This document shows positions 35,907-49,031 of a DNA stretch of 64,000 bases, piece by piece. The first letter of the stretch is position 1. Each line of letters opens with the position of its first letter. Position numbers and translations under genes: made by a program. The DNA is taken from NCBI RefSeq assembly GCF_904849725.1, contig NC_058524.1, positions 349,739,823 through 349,803,822 on the forward strand, read 5' to 3'. The notes beneath the pieces are model-generated. The model was given only the letters and a program-made list of their open reading frames with translations, ran no database searches and was not told the DNA's origin. This DNA comes from Hordeum vulgare subsp. vulgare. Lineage: Eukaryota > Streptophyta > Magnoliopsida > Poales > Poaceae.

Positions 35907-38269
35907 CAACTCCAAATGAACAATCAACGCGCTCGCGTCAAATAACCTTTACCTGTACCTGCAACTGGTGTTGTAGTAATCTGTGAGCCACAAGGGACTC
36001 AGCAATCTGATTTCCAAAGGTATCAAGACTAGCAAAGCTTAATGGGTGAGACATGGTTAAGTGGTGAGGTTGCAGCCGCGGCTAAGCATATATTTGGTGG
36101 CTAAACTTACGAGTACAAGAAATAAGAGGGGGAAGATCTACGCATAGCGGACGTGAACTACAGTTGATCAAATGAATGATCCTGAACACCTACCTACATC
36201 AGACATAACCCCACCGTGTCCTCGATCGAAGAATGAACTCACGAAAGAGACAGTCACGGTTACGCACACAGTTGGCAAGATTTAATTAAGTTAACTTCAA
36301 GTTATCTAGAACCAGTGTTAAACAAAGTTTCCACGTTGCCACATAACCGTGGGCACGGCTTTCCGAAAAGATTTAACCCTGTAGGGGTGCTCCAACTAGT
36401 CCATCACAAATTACCACCAGCCGCATAGAAATCCTCAATCACGAAGCTCGCGATCTCGTCGGATTCCCTAGTGGAAAACCTCAAGTCTGAGATTACCCAA
36501 AGCATCACTGGAATCCCGATGCAAGTCAAAGGTAAAACTAATCCAGCAAGGCCGCTCGACGTGTCGACAATCCTGATAGGAGCCGCGTATCTCGTTCTCA
36601 GGACACGATGGATGGAAAAGCCTACAGGTACCAAACCTTGAGTTGCCCCGTGGTGGCCCCGCGGTCTGTCCATTTTGGACCAACACTCATGAGAAGCACT
36701 GGCCTGGGGGTTGATTAAATTTCCTCGGGTTAATTACTCCCTATGTAGTTCATTAGTTGTTAGGAAAATGTAGTACCAAAGTTGGGCCTTTCCAGACCAG
36801 CTCTAATCTAAAACGAATTCTCAAGGGGGTCCCCATAACAACCCCGATCGTGTTTGGAGCGCTCATTTACGGAACATAACACCGGTAGCCGAAACTAAGG
36901 GGGCAAAGGTGGAACAAAACACCAGGCTAGAAAGGCCGAGCCTTCCACCTTTTACCAAGTATATAGGTGCATTAAATTAAATAGCATTTAAATATGGTGA
37001 TATGACAAGGAACCCTTGTTATCACATGGAAGCAACTACACCTGCAACTAGCAACGCTAACAACATGGTTAAGCAAGCGGTAACATGGCCAATCACTGGT
37101 TTGCTAGGTCGAACAGGTTGAAGGTAATCATGGCATTGTTGAGAGGCTGATATTTAACATGTGGTAGGCAACGAGACATAATCGATAGAAACGGAAAACT
37201 AGCATGGCAATGATGGTAATGGTATCTGGGGAAATGGTCATCTTGCCTCAGATCCCGCTTGGAAGAAGAACAACTCCGAGAAGTCGGCGAACCAACGTAG
37301 TCGAACGGGTCCTAACATTCTGACATGCTTGCAGAACTCTATCGAGACGGAGCAAACCAGAAACAAACATCAACACAAATATTCACCAGACGATGCACAA
37401 CATGATGCACAACCTAATATGATGCTTGAACAGATCAATGACGCAAGGGATGGCATGGCAATTCACCTCACACAAAGACTACACATTAAGTGAAGCTCGA
37501 TATGCAACGAGTTGCATATCGACGACACTCCACGTTTAATTTTTTAATTCACTCCCGTTTATTTACATGCAATATTAAATTGTTGTTAACATGGCAAGGG
37601 GTGAAGCGAAGATCCTACATGTCATCCTAGTCGGTTAACACGCGGAACAAAGATCGGAGCTACGTCACAAGAAACATGCAACACAGGAACTTATGCCATG
37701 AATGCGTCATGCATGCAAGTTACAACATCACGGCAAGAAGAGAAAGAAGCAGGTGTTGCCACGGCGAGCGAAAGGGAACCATGGCGGCAAAACGGAAACG
37801 AAGCCACGGCAACGTTCCTATCCCGATAACTCGTCGAGATAACGTGCCAACGTATAGGAAGCGTGTGCGGGAACGCTAAATAAAGAATGGGGTGATCCCG
37901 CTACCGGGTTCCCATGTGTCGGGGCACAACAAAAGAGGCACACGTGCAACGGGCAAGCATAAGGCGCAAAGAAACGATACATCTCATACAACACAAGCAT
38001 TCGGTCACGACAACGTCCCATCGGTATACCTTCGAAGCGTGCATATCGGAGGGGTTCAGTTCGGAGAGGAGACCCACAGTCGTCGTGGAAGTAGAGGAAG
38101 TCGTGGTACTCGGTCTCATCGACGGTAGTCGTTCTCTGCCGTCGGTACTCGAACACGGGTCTTCGGCGTCGTCGAGGAAGTAGTAGTACACGTCTCGTAG
38201 GGGAAGTAGTCGTACACGTCGATCTTGTCGGGTCCACGAAGGAGGGGATGGTGCACGCGGCGACGGCAG

Positions 38270-38650
38270 GCGACACACAACAACAACAGCAACAACTGGC
38301 AGCAACGCGATAGCAACATAGCGGCAAGCTACAGCCTCTAGCAAAAGCAACAAGGCAGCTATCTAGCAAGCAACAACTGCAGCTAGCAACTAACAACAGC
38401 ATCTAGCATCAACAAGCATCTATTAGCAAGCAAAGCAACAGCAACAGCAAACAGCTCTAGCAGCCGAGCAAAGCAAAGCAAAGCAGCAACTACCAACTAG
38501 CAGGAGCAACAGCTACCACAGCAAGAGCAATAGCAAAAGCTCGACAAGCAGGCAGCGGCTCGCATCTGGCAGCAGCAACGACACGCAAGGCAGCAGCGGC
38601 TACATACAGGCAAACACAAGCAAGCACAGTAGCAGCAACAGCAAACTAGC
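38270..38650 (+). repeat. Degenerate CAGCAA/AGCAAC low-complexity tract in Sukkula LTR
   Basis: About 380 bp dominated by CAA, CAGCAA and AGCAAG words, absent from the other Sukkula-like copies at 1391-5683 and 11291-13301. Frames on the minus strand give Cys/Leu-rich low-complexity peptides and are not treated as genes. The tract borders a GC-rich block at 38650-39240. Confidence 0.75.
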
Positions 38651-39833
38651 ATCGGCAAGCAGCGAAATCAGCCACGGACAGGGGCGACGGCGCACCGGGA
38701 CGAGGGCGGAGGGGACGGTGAGGCCATGGTGGCGTAGCGAGGCATAGCAGCAGACCGGCGAGGCGGAGCTGCACGCGGGAAGGCCGGCGAGGACGACCAT
38801 GAGGCGGCGCGCGGGGAGCTGCTGCTCGGCGAACAGGAGGGCAGCGCGCGGGCTGCCGGAGGGAACGGCCACGGCGGGCAGCGCAGCACGGGGAGGCTAG
38901 CCACCCGAGGAGGAGGGGCGAGGCCAGGGTGGCTCGGGCACCAGCGGGCGAGGGACGAGGGATGCCGGCGGCTGCGGCACAGGGGACCTCGCGGGAGGCG
39001 GCGGCCATGGCGCGGGGAACGGCACGGCGCACGACACGGGACGGCGATGCGGCGAGCTGGTGCGGGCCTGCTCGGGCCATGGCGGCGTGCGGGGAGGGCA
39101 AGGGAGAGATGGGAGGAAGAGGGGAATCGGGAGGAACGGAGAGAGCTGTGCGCACGGGGGAAGGAGATGCTGCGGGAGGAAATAGGGGGCTCGCTAGGGC
39201 ACGGGGGATCTGGGCCTTGGGCCAGCTCGGCTGGCCCTGCTCCCTCCCCCTAATAGTTTTTTTAACTTTTAAAACATATAATTTTAAACAAAGAAACCTT
39301 TTAACAAAAATAAAATAAAATAAATGCTTTTGCTCCTTTGAAAATTATACCCCAACCATAAAAATAGATTGGGCATTTTTAAACAAATAAAAATGAAACC
39401 TTTTCCCTAAGAATTAAATAAAACCCTTTTAACAAGAAAATAAAAATAAAGCCTTTTTTTATAAATAAAATGGGTCTCTTGTTTTAAAATAAACAAAAGG
39501 AAGAAATAACGAAAACCCAAGGGGTTGCCCCCACATTTAATAAAAGGGTTTTTAAAAGAAGACGCATTTTTTTTAAAAGGGTTAAAACGGAAACTTTTAC
39601 ACAACCCTAAAACAAAATCAAAGAGAAGAGAGGAGAGGAGTTTCTATCGCACTAAGACTCGGTGAGCACTCGAAGCACACACACTCAAAACACCACACGC
39701 GACAGGCGATGCAAGATGACATGCATGATGCGACGATGCAAACTAAATGATGATGCAACCAATAAAATTAACCACACGACGGAAACGGAAAATAAAGGGG
39801 AATCTTCTGGAACGTCGGTCTTGGGCTGTCACA

Positions 39834-40826
39834 TCCTTGGTATGCTGATTGTGCTAACTACATTGTTGCTCAATTTATACGGCCTAGTTTCACATACCAA
39901 CAAAAGAAAAAAGTTATATGATTTAAGATATTACTTTTGGGACGATCCACAACTTTATAAAGAAGGAGTAGATGGTATTATTAGATGTTGTGTACCTGAG
40001 CATGAACAGGGACAGATCCTACACAAGTGTCACTCCGAGGCCTACGGAGGACAGCACGCTGGAGATAGAACTGCACACAAGGTATCACAATCTAGTTTTT
40101 CTTGGCCTACACTCTTCAAGGATGATCGGCAGTTTGTCTTGTCTTGTGAGAATGTGAAAGAATTGGTAATATTAGTAGACGTAAGGAAATGCCTATGAAT
40201 TATTCTCTTGTTATAGAACCATATTATGTTTGGGGTTTTGATTATATGGAACCTTTTCCAAAGTCCAATGGGTATACTCATATTCTAGTTGTTGTTGATT
40301 ATGTTACTAAGTGGGTAGAAGCTATTCCAACTAGTAGTGTTGATCATAACACTTCTATTAAAATGCTGAGAGAAGTTATTTTCCCTAGATTTGGAATCCC
40401 TGGATATTTAATGACTGATGGTGGTTTACACTATATTCATGGTGCTTTCGTAAATTGCTAGCTAGTTATGATGTTAATCATAGAATTGCATCTCCTTATC
40501 ATCCTCAGTCTAGTGGTCAATTAGAATTGAGCAATAGAGAAATTAAATTGATCTTGCAAAAGACCGTTAATAGATCTAGAAAGAAATGGTCTAAGAAACT
40601 TGACGATGCATTATGGGGTTATAGAACCGGTGACAAAAACACTATGGATATGTCTCCGTATAAAATGGTTTATGTTAAAGCATGTCATTTACCTCTAGAG
40701 CTAGAACATAAAGCTTATTGGGAAATTAAAGAGCTTAAATATGATTTCAAACTTGTTTGTGAGAAGAGGTTATCTGACATTTGCTTGCTTGATGGATGGA
40801 GAACCCAAGCCTATGAGAATGCTAAG
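39834..40826 (+). pseudogene. Integrase of H, N-terminal part and core, split by V
   Basis: After the duplicated TCCTT the polyprotein resumes with YDLRYYFWDDPQLYKEGVDG. A zinc-finger region follows (HSEAYGGQHAGDRTAHKV) up to about 40150. A frameshift leads to 40189-40461 with the core aspartates in WGFDYMEPFP and MTDGGLHYI. A further shift leads to 40455-40826 with PYHPQSSGQLELSNREIK, where the third catalytic residue, Glu, lies. Element V interrupts it after NAK at 40826. Confidence 0.85.
40822..40826. other. Target-site duplication of V (left)
   Basis: CTAAG, repeated at 53969-53973, marks insertion of V into H integrase. Confidence 0.92.
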
Positions 40827-41335
40827 TGGTGGGGATATTATCTGTTGGGTAACCCGCCTTAGTTGGGCCAGGTCACCAAAGTTGGCGACTCATCCTCAAG
40901 TGGTTCCGGCTTTGGCCCAGCGAGGCCGGGAGCCAGATGGCGGTTCGGGACCTTCGGGAAGAATGCATCGTTGGGAAGATCTCCAAGTCTTGGAAAGATG
41001 GCGACTTAGAGATAGGAAGAATCACGATTTATGTAAAGGTAAGGACTCTTGTAAACCCTAAGGGCTTGACCTGTATATAAAGGCGAGTCCCACGGAAGGA
41101 GAGGGCAGGTTAGAAATCATCGAGTGCTAGGTCTTGGCGAGTAACGACCCCTTGTAATCGAGACACCATCAATAGAAACACCAAGCAGGACGTGGGCTTT
41201 TACCTCCTCACGATGGGCCGAACCTGGGTAATCTCTGTCTCGCTCCCGTATAACCCCTTTGAGTCGCCACCAAGGTGCGATGGCTCCAATACTAAGTCCT
41301 TTCACGAGGACATCTGCCGTGACAAAACCACGTAA
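40827..41335 (+). repeat. 5' LTR of element V
   Basis: Begins TGGTGGGGATATTATC and ends CCACGTAA, which are mutated forms of TGTTGGGG and CCATGACA seen in the 3' LTR. The boundaries are fixed by the CTAAG target duplications. A TATA box lies at 41074-41080 and the polyadenylation region downstream contains CCTTGTAATCGAG. Confidence 0.92.
41074..41080 (+). promoter_or_regulatory. TATA box of V 5' LTR
   Basis: TATATAA followed by AGGCGAGTCCC. The same element is at 53706-53712 in the 3' LTR. It is the likely core promoter of V. Confidence 0.65.
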
Positions 41336-41336
41336 G

Positions 41337-41355
41337 TTGGCGCCCACCTTGGGGC
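41337..41355 (+). other. Primer binding site of V
   Basis: TTGGCGCCCACCTTGGGGC lies one base after the LTR end. It has the position and TTGGCGCCCACC-type sequence usual for Tat-lineage grass elements. Confidence 0.7.
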
Positions 41356-41423
41356 CTGCGCACGGTGGAGTTGAGTTCTCAACGGGAGCCCTACCAGGGT
41401 CTGGGAGCTATGCGGTAGGGCTC

Positions 41424-43855
41424 ATGACTCGGAGCCGCCGCGGGAAGTACTACATCAATAACTTGTTGTGGGGGCTCGAGGCCGATTCAATCGAATCCGG
41501 CTACAGGATCCCCTTCGGCAAGATCAACGTCTTCGTCGGCATGGTTGGATCGCCTATGCCTGAGCCGGACATCTTCTCCGACATCGTCGAGCCGGCCAGG
41601 TACGTCCGCCTAGTTGCAATGCCAAACCTAACCCGACCAGTCTTTGTTGGTTTCACACAGGGATCTGAGGTACCAGAACGATCGGCGACCCAGGAGACCA
41701 CGCCGGTCAACACTGATGACGAATCGTCCATGGGCGACTCAGATTCAATTCAGTCTTTACATGGGGGCTGCCTCGGAGGTTTGTCACTAGCCCTGGACCT
41801 CGAGGTTCTCGACCGGACCCGCCGTCAAATCGCCGTTTACATGGCAGGGGCGACTCAGCCCCCACCAAACTTGGCAGGCGACGATGGGACTGGCGAAACG
41901 TCCAGAAGCCCGGCTGCGATCTTGGTGGAGTTGGCGGCGGAGATAACAAGGCTCATGGCGACCCCTCTAACGTCAGAAAACCAGGACGCGATAAACACAG
42001 AGTTAATAAAACTAAGAGATGGGGAGGCAAAGGCTCAGCGAGACGCTGAGGTGGAAGCCGCTAGGATCGAGACCCGATAGGCTCAGATTACCGCTGAGGC
42101 AGCTCGCTTGAATACCGAAAACTAGCGGCTCGAGAGGCATCAGCGCGCATCTGACGTTGTCCATCAGCGGAGGCACCAGGGTCATTTACCCCCTCATCTC
42201 AACCCGACCCGCCTATTCGACACTCCACGAACTCCCGGGGCAGGAGACGCTCCGGGAGGAGGACCGGGCCATCCACCAAACCCGCCGTTTCAGCCAGCTG
42301 TTGATCGCGTCCCCCGATTCCAGACACCTCGAGGTCACTTTTCCAACCCGGTGGACAACGTCCTTGCCGCAACTCGCCATTTCGAATCCCTTCCGATTCA
42401 TGGAAACACCCCGGCTGAGATAGAAGCAAGGAACGCCATTGAGATGTTGAAGACGGCGGTGGTTCAAAACGCCCAGTTCTCACACAGCCTAGATCGGATG
42501 CACTCCACTCCCTAGGCAAGCCGCACCAGGAGTCGGCCAGAGGACCAGCCCGCCATAACCAGCGGACCGCGACCCTTTCCCCGGGTCAACTCGCTTGACC
42601 ACCGAGACCCGCCAGGTCGGGATCACCCGAACACCCAAACCGGCCCAGCACCTCTTGTTGGAAGCAGCAGATAAGTGGGGGTGCCATGCTTGGCCCCCGC
42701 CCTTCGCAACGAACGAATGTCGAAGGATTTTAAAGGACCAAGAAAGGTGCCTAACTACACCCCGAACCTTGAGCCGGCGTCATGGGTCGAGAGCTACGAA
42801 ATCGCCATGGACATGCTCGATGTGAGTGAAGCAGTCTACGCCAGGTACTTCACAATGATGCTCGAAGGGACAACGCGTACTTGGTTAAAGAACTTGCCCC
42901 CCACTCCATCCAGACTTGGTCTGAATTGAAAGATCGTTTCGTCAAAAACTTCCGGGGGACCTGCAAGCGCCCGATGACAATAGTCGATTTACAGCACTGC
43001 GTTCAACGCCCGGATGAGTTGGCCCACCACTGGACGCGGCGGGTCGCGGAAATCATTCATTCGTCGGATGGTATCACAGCGGCTCAGGCTGTGCTGATCC
43101 TGGAGCAGAACTGCCACTATGAGCCCTTGGTGCAGAAGTTGGGACGACTCAAGCGAAAAGTCCAAGATATGGGGGAGTTAATGGACACCCTCACTAAGTA
43201 TGCTGAGGCGGATGACACCAAAGATCCAGGAGAAGATGGTGGCAAGGCCAACTCGCCAAGGAAAGGCGAGTCATCCAAAAATCATACCCGGTTCCAGGGA
43301 CGCGCCCGCCATAATCACGGAGCGAACGACAAAAGAAGGCAGGAGGAAGAGTCTTCGGACTTAGTCGCCAACACCAACACCAACAACAGCAACCAGCGCC
43401 AGAAGAAGAGGGGTTACAGTGGCAAAAAGCCGCGCAATTATAACGAGATACTCAAGGGCCCCTGCCCGCACCACGCCATGGCAGATGGACCGGCGACTCA
43501 TTCCTGGGAGGACTGCTACGTGATGCGGGAATTTCGGGCGGAGGCGATCAAAAAGGGCAAAGCGGTGACCCGGACCAGCGGCAGGAATAGTTCGGTGCAC
43601 CCAATCAACGCCAGAACCCGTTCGGCGGCTTCCCCGAACCGGGGGCTCAGGGCGGCTCGCAGCCGAGCAGTGGCCAGTATCCACTGCATAACCAACGGCG
43701 GTATAACCCGCCCGGAGTTTTTCAACAGCCGCCCCCACAGGGGGCTCCGCAGGGGCAGGATGATAATGGTAGTTTCCGCAACAGTCCCAAGAAATTTAGC
43801 AATGCGCAATACCATGACTTCACCACCAGTGCCTGCAGGCGTGATAAAAAAGTGA
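41424..43855 (+). pseudogene. Gag of element V
   Basis: The start is taken as the ATG at 41424 (MTRSRRGKYYINNLL), the first after the primer site. The frame has stops at 42078, 42123, 42513 and 42672. It continues to about 42929 through the capsid domain (ASWVESYEIAMDMLD, TRTWLKNL). A one-base shift in a run of C near 42897-42903 moves it into the frame 42881-43855 (IQTWSELKDRFVKNFRGTCK). The C-terminal part is basic and has an atypical CPHH...HSWEDC cluster instead of a standard CCHC knuckle, as is usual in Tat gag proteins. It would form the capsid; it is dead here. Confidence 0.85.
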
Positions 43856-43983
43856 ATCACCGAGCGTACAATGTGTCTGAGCCGGCGCTCCCTAGGTATC
43901 TCCATTGGTCCGAGTAGATTATATCATGGAGTAGGGAGGATCACCCGCCCAGAGTCGACAACCCTGGCGACTTAGCGCTGGTC

Positions 43984-46900
43984 GTGGCTCCTCAAGTCAG
44001 GGGATATACCTTATCGAAGGTATTAATGGATGGCGGTAGCAGCATCAACATATTATACTTCGACACATTTCGAAGGAGGAACCTGCTAGAGAAAGATTTA
44101 ATGCCTTCAACCACGGTATTCCACGGAATTATCCCAGGTAAATCGGCGTACCCCATAGGCCAAGTTAGGCTCACAGTTGCGTTTGGAACAACATCCAACT
44201 ACAGGAGTGAATCGCTTATGTTCGAGGTGGTCAAGCTAAAAAGCCCCTATCATGCGTTGTTTGGGCGACTGGCTTACGCCCATTTCATGGCTTGCCCTTG
44301 CTATGTTTACCTTAAACTCAAGATGCCCGGTCCTAAGGGACCCATCATGGTTGATTGTGACAGGAGGATCGCAAGAGAATGCGAAGAAGGAGATGCGGCT
44401 TACGCAGAAGTCGCCTCTGCTGCGAAAGAGCTCAAATATCACCAGGCCAATGTTGATCCGGCTGATATGTCACCTCTAAAGAAGCCAACGACAGATGCTG
44501 AGCCGCCCCTCAAATTCAAACCAACAGATGACACTAAGACACTGGATTTCGTCCCTGGCGACTCAGCCAAGCAGTTCATTATCGGGGCGGGTCTAGACCC
44601 CAAATAGGAAAGCGCGCTCATCGAATTCATCCGTGAGAATCGGGACATCTTCGCATGGAAACCTTCTGACATGCCTGGTGTGCCGAGAGAATTCGCTGAG
44701 CACCACCTTAATGTTGACCCAAAAGCAAAACCGATTCAGCAATATCTTCGCAGGTTCAATGAGGAATGACGCAAGGCAATCTGGGAAGAAGTTGCCCGTC
44801 TCTTTGTCGCCGGATTCATCGTAGAGGTCTTCCACCCCAAATGGTTGGCTAACCCGGTCCTGGAGCTCAAGAAGAACGGTACCTTCCGCATGTGCATTGA
44901 TTACACAGATCTTAACAGAGCTTGTCCAAAGCATCCTTTCGCCCTTCCCCGTATCGATCAAATTATTCATTCAGTGGCGGGATGCGAGCGTTTGTGCTTC
45001 CTGGACGCTTATTCCGGGTATCACCAAATCAAGATGGTTGTGGAAGATCAGGAGAAAACAGCTTTTATAACCCCCTTCGGGGCTTTTTGCTATGTGTCCA
45101 TGCCATTTGGGCTCAAGAGTGTTGGGGCGACTTACCAGCGTTGCATCCAAAATTGCCTTCATGGCCAAATCGGACGCAACGTCCATGCTTACGTTGACGA
45201 CATTGTAGTTAAAACTCACAGGAAGGAAACACTACTGGGGGACCTAAGGGAAACTTTTGACAATCTGTGGGTATACCAGATGAACCTTAATCCCACCAAG
45301 TGTGTCTTTGGCGTTCCTGCAGGAAAATTGTTGGGTTTCCTGGTATCTGAGCGCGGCATTAAAGCTAACCTGGACAAAATCGAGGCGGTTACTTCACTTG
45401 GGAAAGCAGCGAATATCAATCAAGTTCAACGGATGGCGGGTCGTATCGCAGCTTTAAGTCGCTTCATAAGCCGTCTGGGAGAAAAAGCTATTCCCCTTTA
45501 TCAATTGCTTAAGAAATCTGACCATTTTGTTTGGACAAACGAAACCAACGAAGCTTTTGAAGCCTTAAAGCAGCAGCTGGTCAACCCGCCGGTTTTGGCC
45601 GCCCCGACTGAGAAAGAGCCTATGCTTCTCTATATTGTGGCAAACTCCAAAGTGGTGAGTGTGGCAGTGGTCATAGAAAGGAAGGAAGAAGGGAAGGAAT
45701 ATCCAGTGCAACGCCCGGTATATTTCATTAGTGAAGTGCTAACTCTCTCCAAGCAGCGATACCCACACTGGCAGAAGTTAGTCTATGGTGTCTTTATGGC
45801 AAGTAGAAAGCTCAAACACTATTTCCAAGAGCATCCCATCACGATGGTTAGCTCCGCTCCCCTCGGAGACATCATCCAGAACCGGGAAGCGACAGGGCTA
45901 ATCGCCAAGTGGGCGATCGAACTTGGGCCGCACCACGTGCGATACACCCCTCGCACGGCTATCAAGTCTCAGGCCTTGGTTGATTTCGTCAATGATTGGA
46001 CCGAGTTACAGATCTCAGAGGACAGGCCTGACCTTACATACTGGGCTATTTATTTTGACGGGTCTAGACAATTTGAAGGCTCAGGGGCTGGCGTGGTGCT
46101 GATATCGCCCCAAGGAGACAAATTCTGCTATGTCCTCTGACTCATGTTTCCATGTACCAACAACGATGTGGAATATGAAGCCTTGCTTCATGGCTTGCGA
46201 TTCGCCAAGGAGATGAACCTCACGTGGGTCAGATGTTTTGGCGATTCTGATCTGGTGGCTCAGCAAGTTTCAGGTACTTGGGATTCTCGGGACCCCCTGA
46301 TGGCGGCTTACAGGAGGGCTGTATCTTGTGTGGCGGGTCACTTCCATGGCTATCAGGTTGATCATATCGACCGGCGCCTTAACGAAGCAGCTGATGCCCT
46401 TTCACGTCTCGGTTCGCAGCGTAAGCCGGTTCCCCCCAATGTCTTTCTGGATACTTTGCATAATCCTTCCGTAAGGTTACCCTCAGAGGAGGAGTTGGCA
46501 ATACCAGACCGTGAGCCTCAGTTCGTGGCGGCTCTCTGTGTTACGCCGGATTGGGTTCGTCCGTATCTGGCATATCTCGCCCGAGGCGAGTTACCTTCGG
46601 ATGAAGTATTGGCTCGCCAAATCGTTCGTCGAAGCAAATCCATGGTCATCATCAATGGCGAATTACATAAACGGAGCACTTCCGGGGTATTCCAACGATG
46701 TGTTTCCTCTGAAGAAGGATGCGTAATTCTAAACGACATCCATTCCGGATATTGTGGGCATCATGCCGGGTCACGCTCCTTGTTTTCAAAGGCGTTCCGT
46801 CATGGTTTCTTCTGGTTGACGGCTCATGCAGACGCAGAGGAGATAGTTCGTCGATGTGACAGTTGCCAGCGTTATGGACGACAGGCCCATGTGTTGGCTC

Positions 46901-47805
46901 AAGAACTAAGGATGATACCTATTACTTGGCCTTTTGCAGTCTAGGGGTTAGACATGGTTGGCCCCTTTAAGATGTCGTCCAACAAAAAAACTCATCTGCT
47001 GGTGGCGGTTGATAAATTTACCAAGTGGGTCGAAGCAGAACCTGTTGGTGCTTGTGATGCGGAGACAGCGGTCAAATTCTTGAAAAGGTTGATCTTCCGG
47101 TTCGGATATCCACATAGCATTATTACTGATAATGGTACTAATCTATCACAAGGGGCAATGTAGGAGTTTTGTCATCGTGAGCACATCCGGCTTGATGTCT
47201 GTGCAGTGGCTCATCCACAATCTAATGGGCAGGCCGAACGGGCGAATCAGGAAGTGTTGCGAGGAATCAAGCCCCGACTCATGGTTCCCCTGGAACGCAC
47301 CCCAGGGTGATGGGTTGAGGAATTACCTTCAGTACTATGGAGCATCCGGATCACCCCAAACCGTTCTACGGGTTTTACTCCCTTTTTTCTGGTATATGGA
47401 GCAGAAGCCGTTCTTCCCACTGACATTAGGCATGACTCGCCCAGAGTTGCCGCTTATGTGGAACAGGACAACGAGTTGGCGCGTCAAGATTCTTTGGACG
47501 CTTTGGAGGAAGCACACGATTTGGCTGCCGCTCGATCGGCAATTTATCAGCAGGACTTACGGCGTTATCACAGCCGCCGGGTCAAGAGTCGGACCTTTCA
47601 GGAGGGCGACTTAGTGGTTCGATTGATACAAGATCGCACTGGCATGCATAAGTTATCACCACCATGGGAAGGACCGTTCGTCGTCAGCAAAAGCCTTCGC
47701 AATGGGTCGTACTATCTAGTGAATCTGTGGCCTGATCGGCCAACCACGAAGGCTGAGTCAACTCGCCCCTGGAACATAGCCCACTTGCGGCCTAATTACA
47801 CTTGA
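43984..47805 (+). pseudogene. Protease, RT, dual RNase H and integrase of V
   Basis: A single reading frame of 3.8 kb holds all pol domains without any frameshift but with six stops (44605, 44767, 46138, 46942, 47161, 47308). Order: protease VLMDGGSSINILY; RT with CIDYTDLNRACPKHPFALP, LDAYSGYHQI and catalytic AYVDDIVVK; first RNase H (FVWTNETNEAF; HYFQEHPITM); second, archaeal-type RNase H (IYFDGSRQFEGSG, NNDVEYEALLHGL, FGDSDLVAQQV, NEAADALSRLG); integrase zinc finger (HSGYCGHHAGSR, RCDSCQRYG); core with LDMVGPF, IITDNGTNL and SNGQAERANQE; C-terminal GPFVVSKSLRNGSYYL. The frame ends at TGA 47803. The catalytic residues are intact. Confidence 0.93.
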
Positions 47806-49031
47806 GCTATTAGCTCCGTTTTTTGTAAGTTTTTCATTTTTATGAAGCAATAAAATTGATGCCTCCAAGCATGGGGGCTTTCCTGCTTTTTCATCTTATT
47901 GAAAGTATGGATCTTTATTTTTCTCTTCAACAAGTCGCCCAAGCATGGACGCTATCCATACCAAAGAGCATAAATCACCATGATGCGCTTATTACAAAAC
48001 TGGGTATTGATAAGCCAAAGAGGATCGAAGTCGCTACAAGGCGCGCGATTCAAACATGGGCGCCTTATATGATTCTATGGATTAGGCCGGCTTACTTGGG
48101 GACAGTTTGTTCTCAAGTCATTTTGTGGTAATAGCGTATACGCTTCTACAATCCTATGACTGGTCTTTCCGTTAATCATAGGTCACTTGGGGGCTTCCTC
48201 TCACTGAGATCAACCTTACTACCCATTTGGCGTGCGAAAAATTACCGCATTACAAATGGTTATACTGGACTGTGTGTCGGCCGAATCGCCATATGGACCC
48301 ATGAACTCTTGGCAAGTTACTCCGCTTTATGGACCCTGAACTCGCCTTGGTTAAAACATGTCTGGTACCAGCTAGCGCCCCACATGGAAAATAGAGAAAC
48401 CATTGGTTCACTGAACCCGCTTCACTGAAGCTTGACTCGTGTCTGATCAGCCGGTCTAAATACTTGAGCTTTTTATACAAAAGTCTCCCTCGGGTAGCAC
48501 TTCCGTTTATATAACTCGTTCTATCATGTCGCGACCTGATGAGCCGATGAAATTGTTATTTTTTACCTTCGTGGCACTGCCACAAGGTTTTTCAGATTTT
48601 TTCTGACTCCCCTTAAATATATTGGGTCGGTTATTATTTATTATCATCCATTACTCACTGAGATGGTTTGATATATGTTTTTAAGCCTAACAGGTTGATG
48701 ATCAAAATCATTATAGCCACGGCGGGTCAAGCTTCATAAAAACGCCCTGAGGGCGGGTCAAGCATTCTAAGGCACCCTAAGGGCAACATAAGGGTTTTCA
48801 AGACATCACAGAAGCAGTTTGATCTCTATAGAAGACTTATTACATGGATCTTATGGCCAAATCCATGAAGGATTATTCTACTGATGTCCTCGGGTCAGCC
48901 TTCTTCGAGCTCTGGCCGACTTCAATTTGCAAGTCGCCCAATACCTAGTTACACTTGGATAATGCGCCAAACTCATCTTCATCGTTCAGCACTGATGAGA
49001 GATCCACCTCCAAGTCAAAAGGGTTCTTGGG
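47806..49031. other. Non-coding spacer of V between pol and antisense gene
   Basis: About 1.2 kb with no conserved reading frame on either strand. Several CAAGCATGG, GGGTCA and GGGCGGGTCAAGC-like words repeat loosely (48720-48770). It probably holds the 3' ends of both the sense and the antisense transcription units. Confidence 0.55.

Larger units (their letters stand above)
35587..39833 (+). mobile_element. Sukkula-like solo LTR
   Basis: A 4,247 bp LTR starting TGTCACGCCCAAGATGCGAC and ending CTTGGGCTGTCACA, flanked by the 5 bp duplication TCCTT (35582-35586 and 39834-39838). Only one LTR is present and no internal region, so it arose by LTR-LTR recombination of a full element. The start matches, from memory, the Sukkula LTR marker primer. 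The H reading frame resumes directly behind it. 36080-37640 aligns with 1391-2960. The section from about 37640 to 39240 differs from the left copies. Confidence 0.92.

Noticed and set aside
37818..38402. 194-codon minus-strand frame with Cys-rich sequence
   Set aside because: It is the translation of the CAGCAA-type low-complexity tract and lies wholly within a solo LTR. No conserved domain and no counterpart in other copies.
38646..39155. 169-codon minus-strand Pro/Ala/Arg-rich frame
   Set aside because: GC-rich LTR sequence; composition alone explains the open frame.
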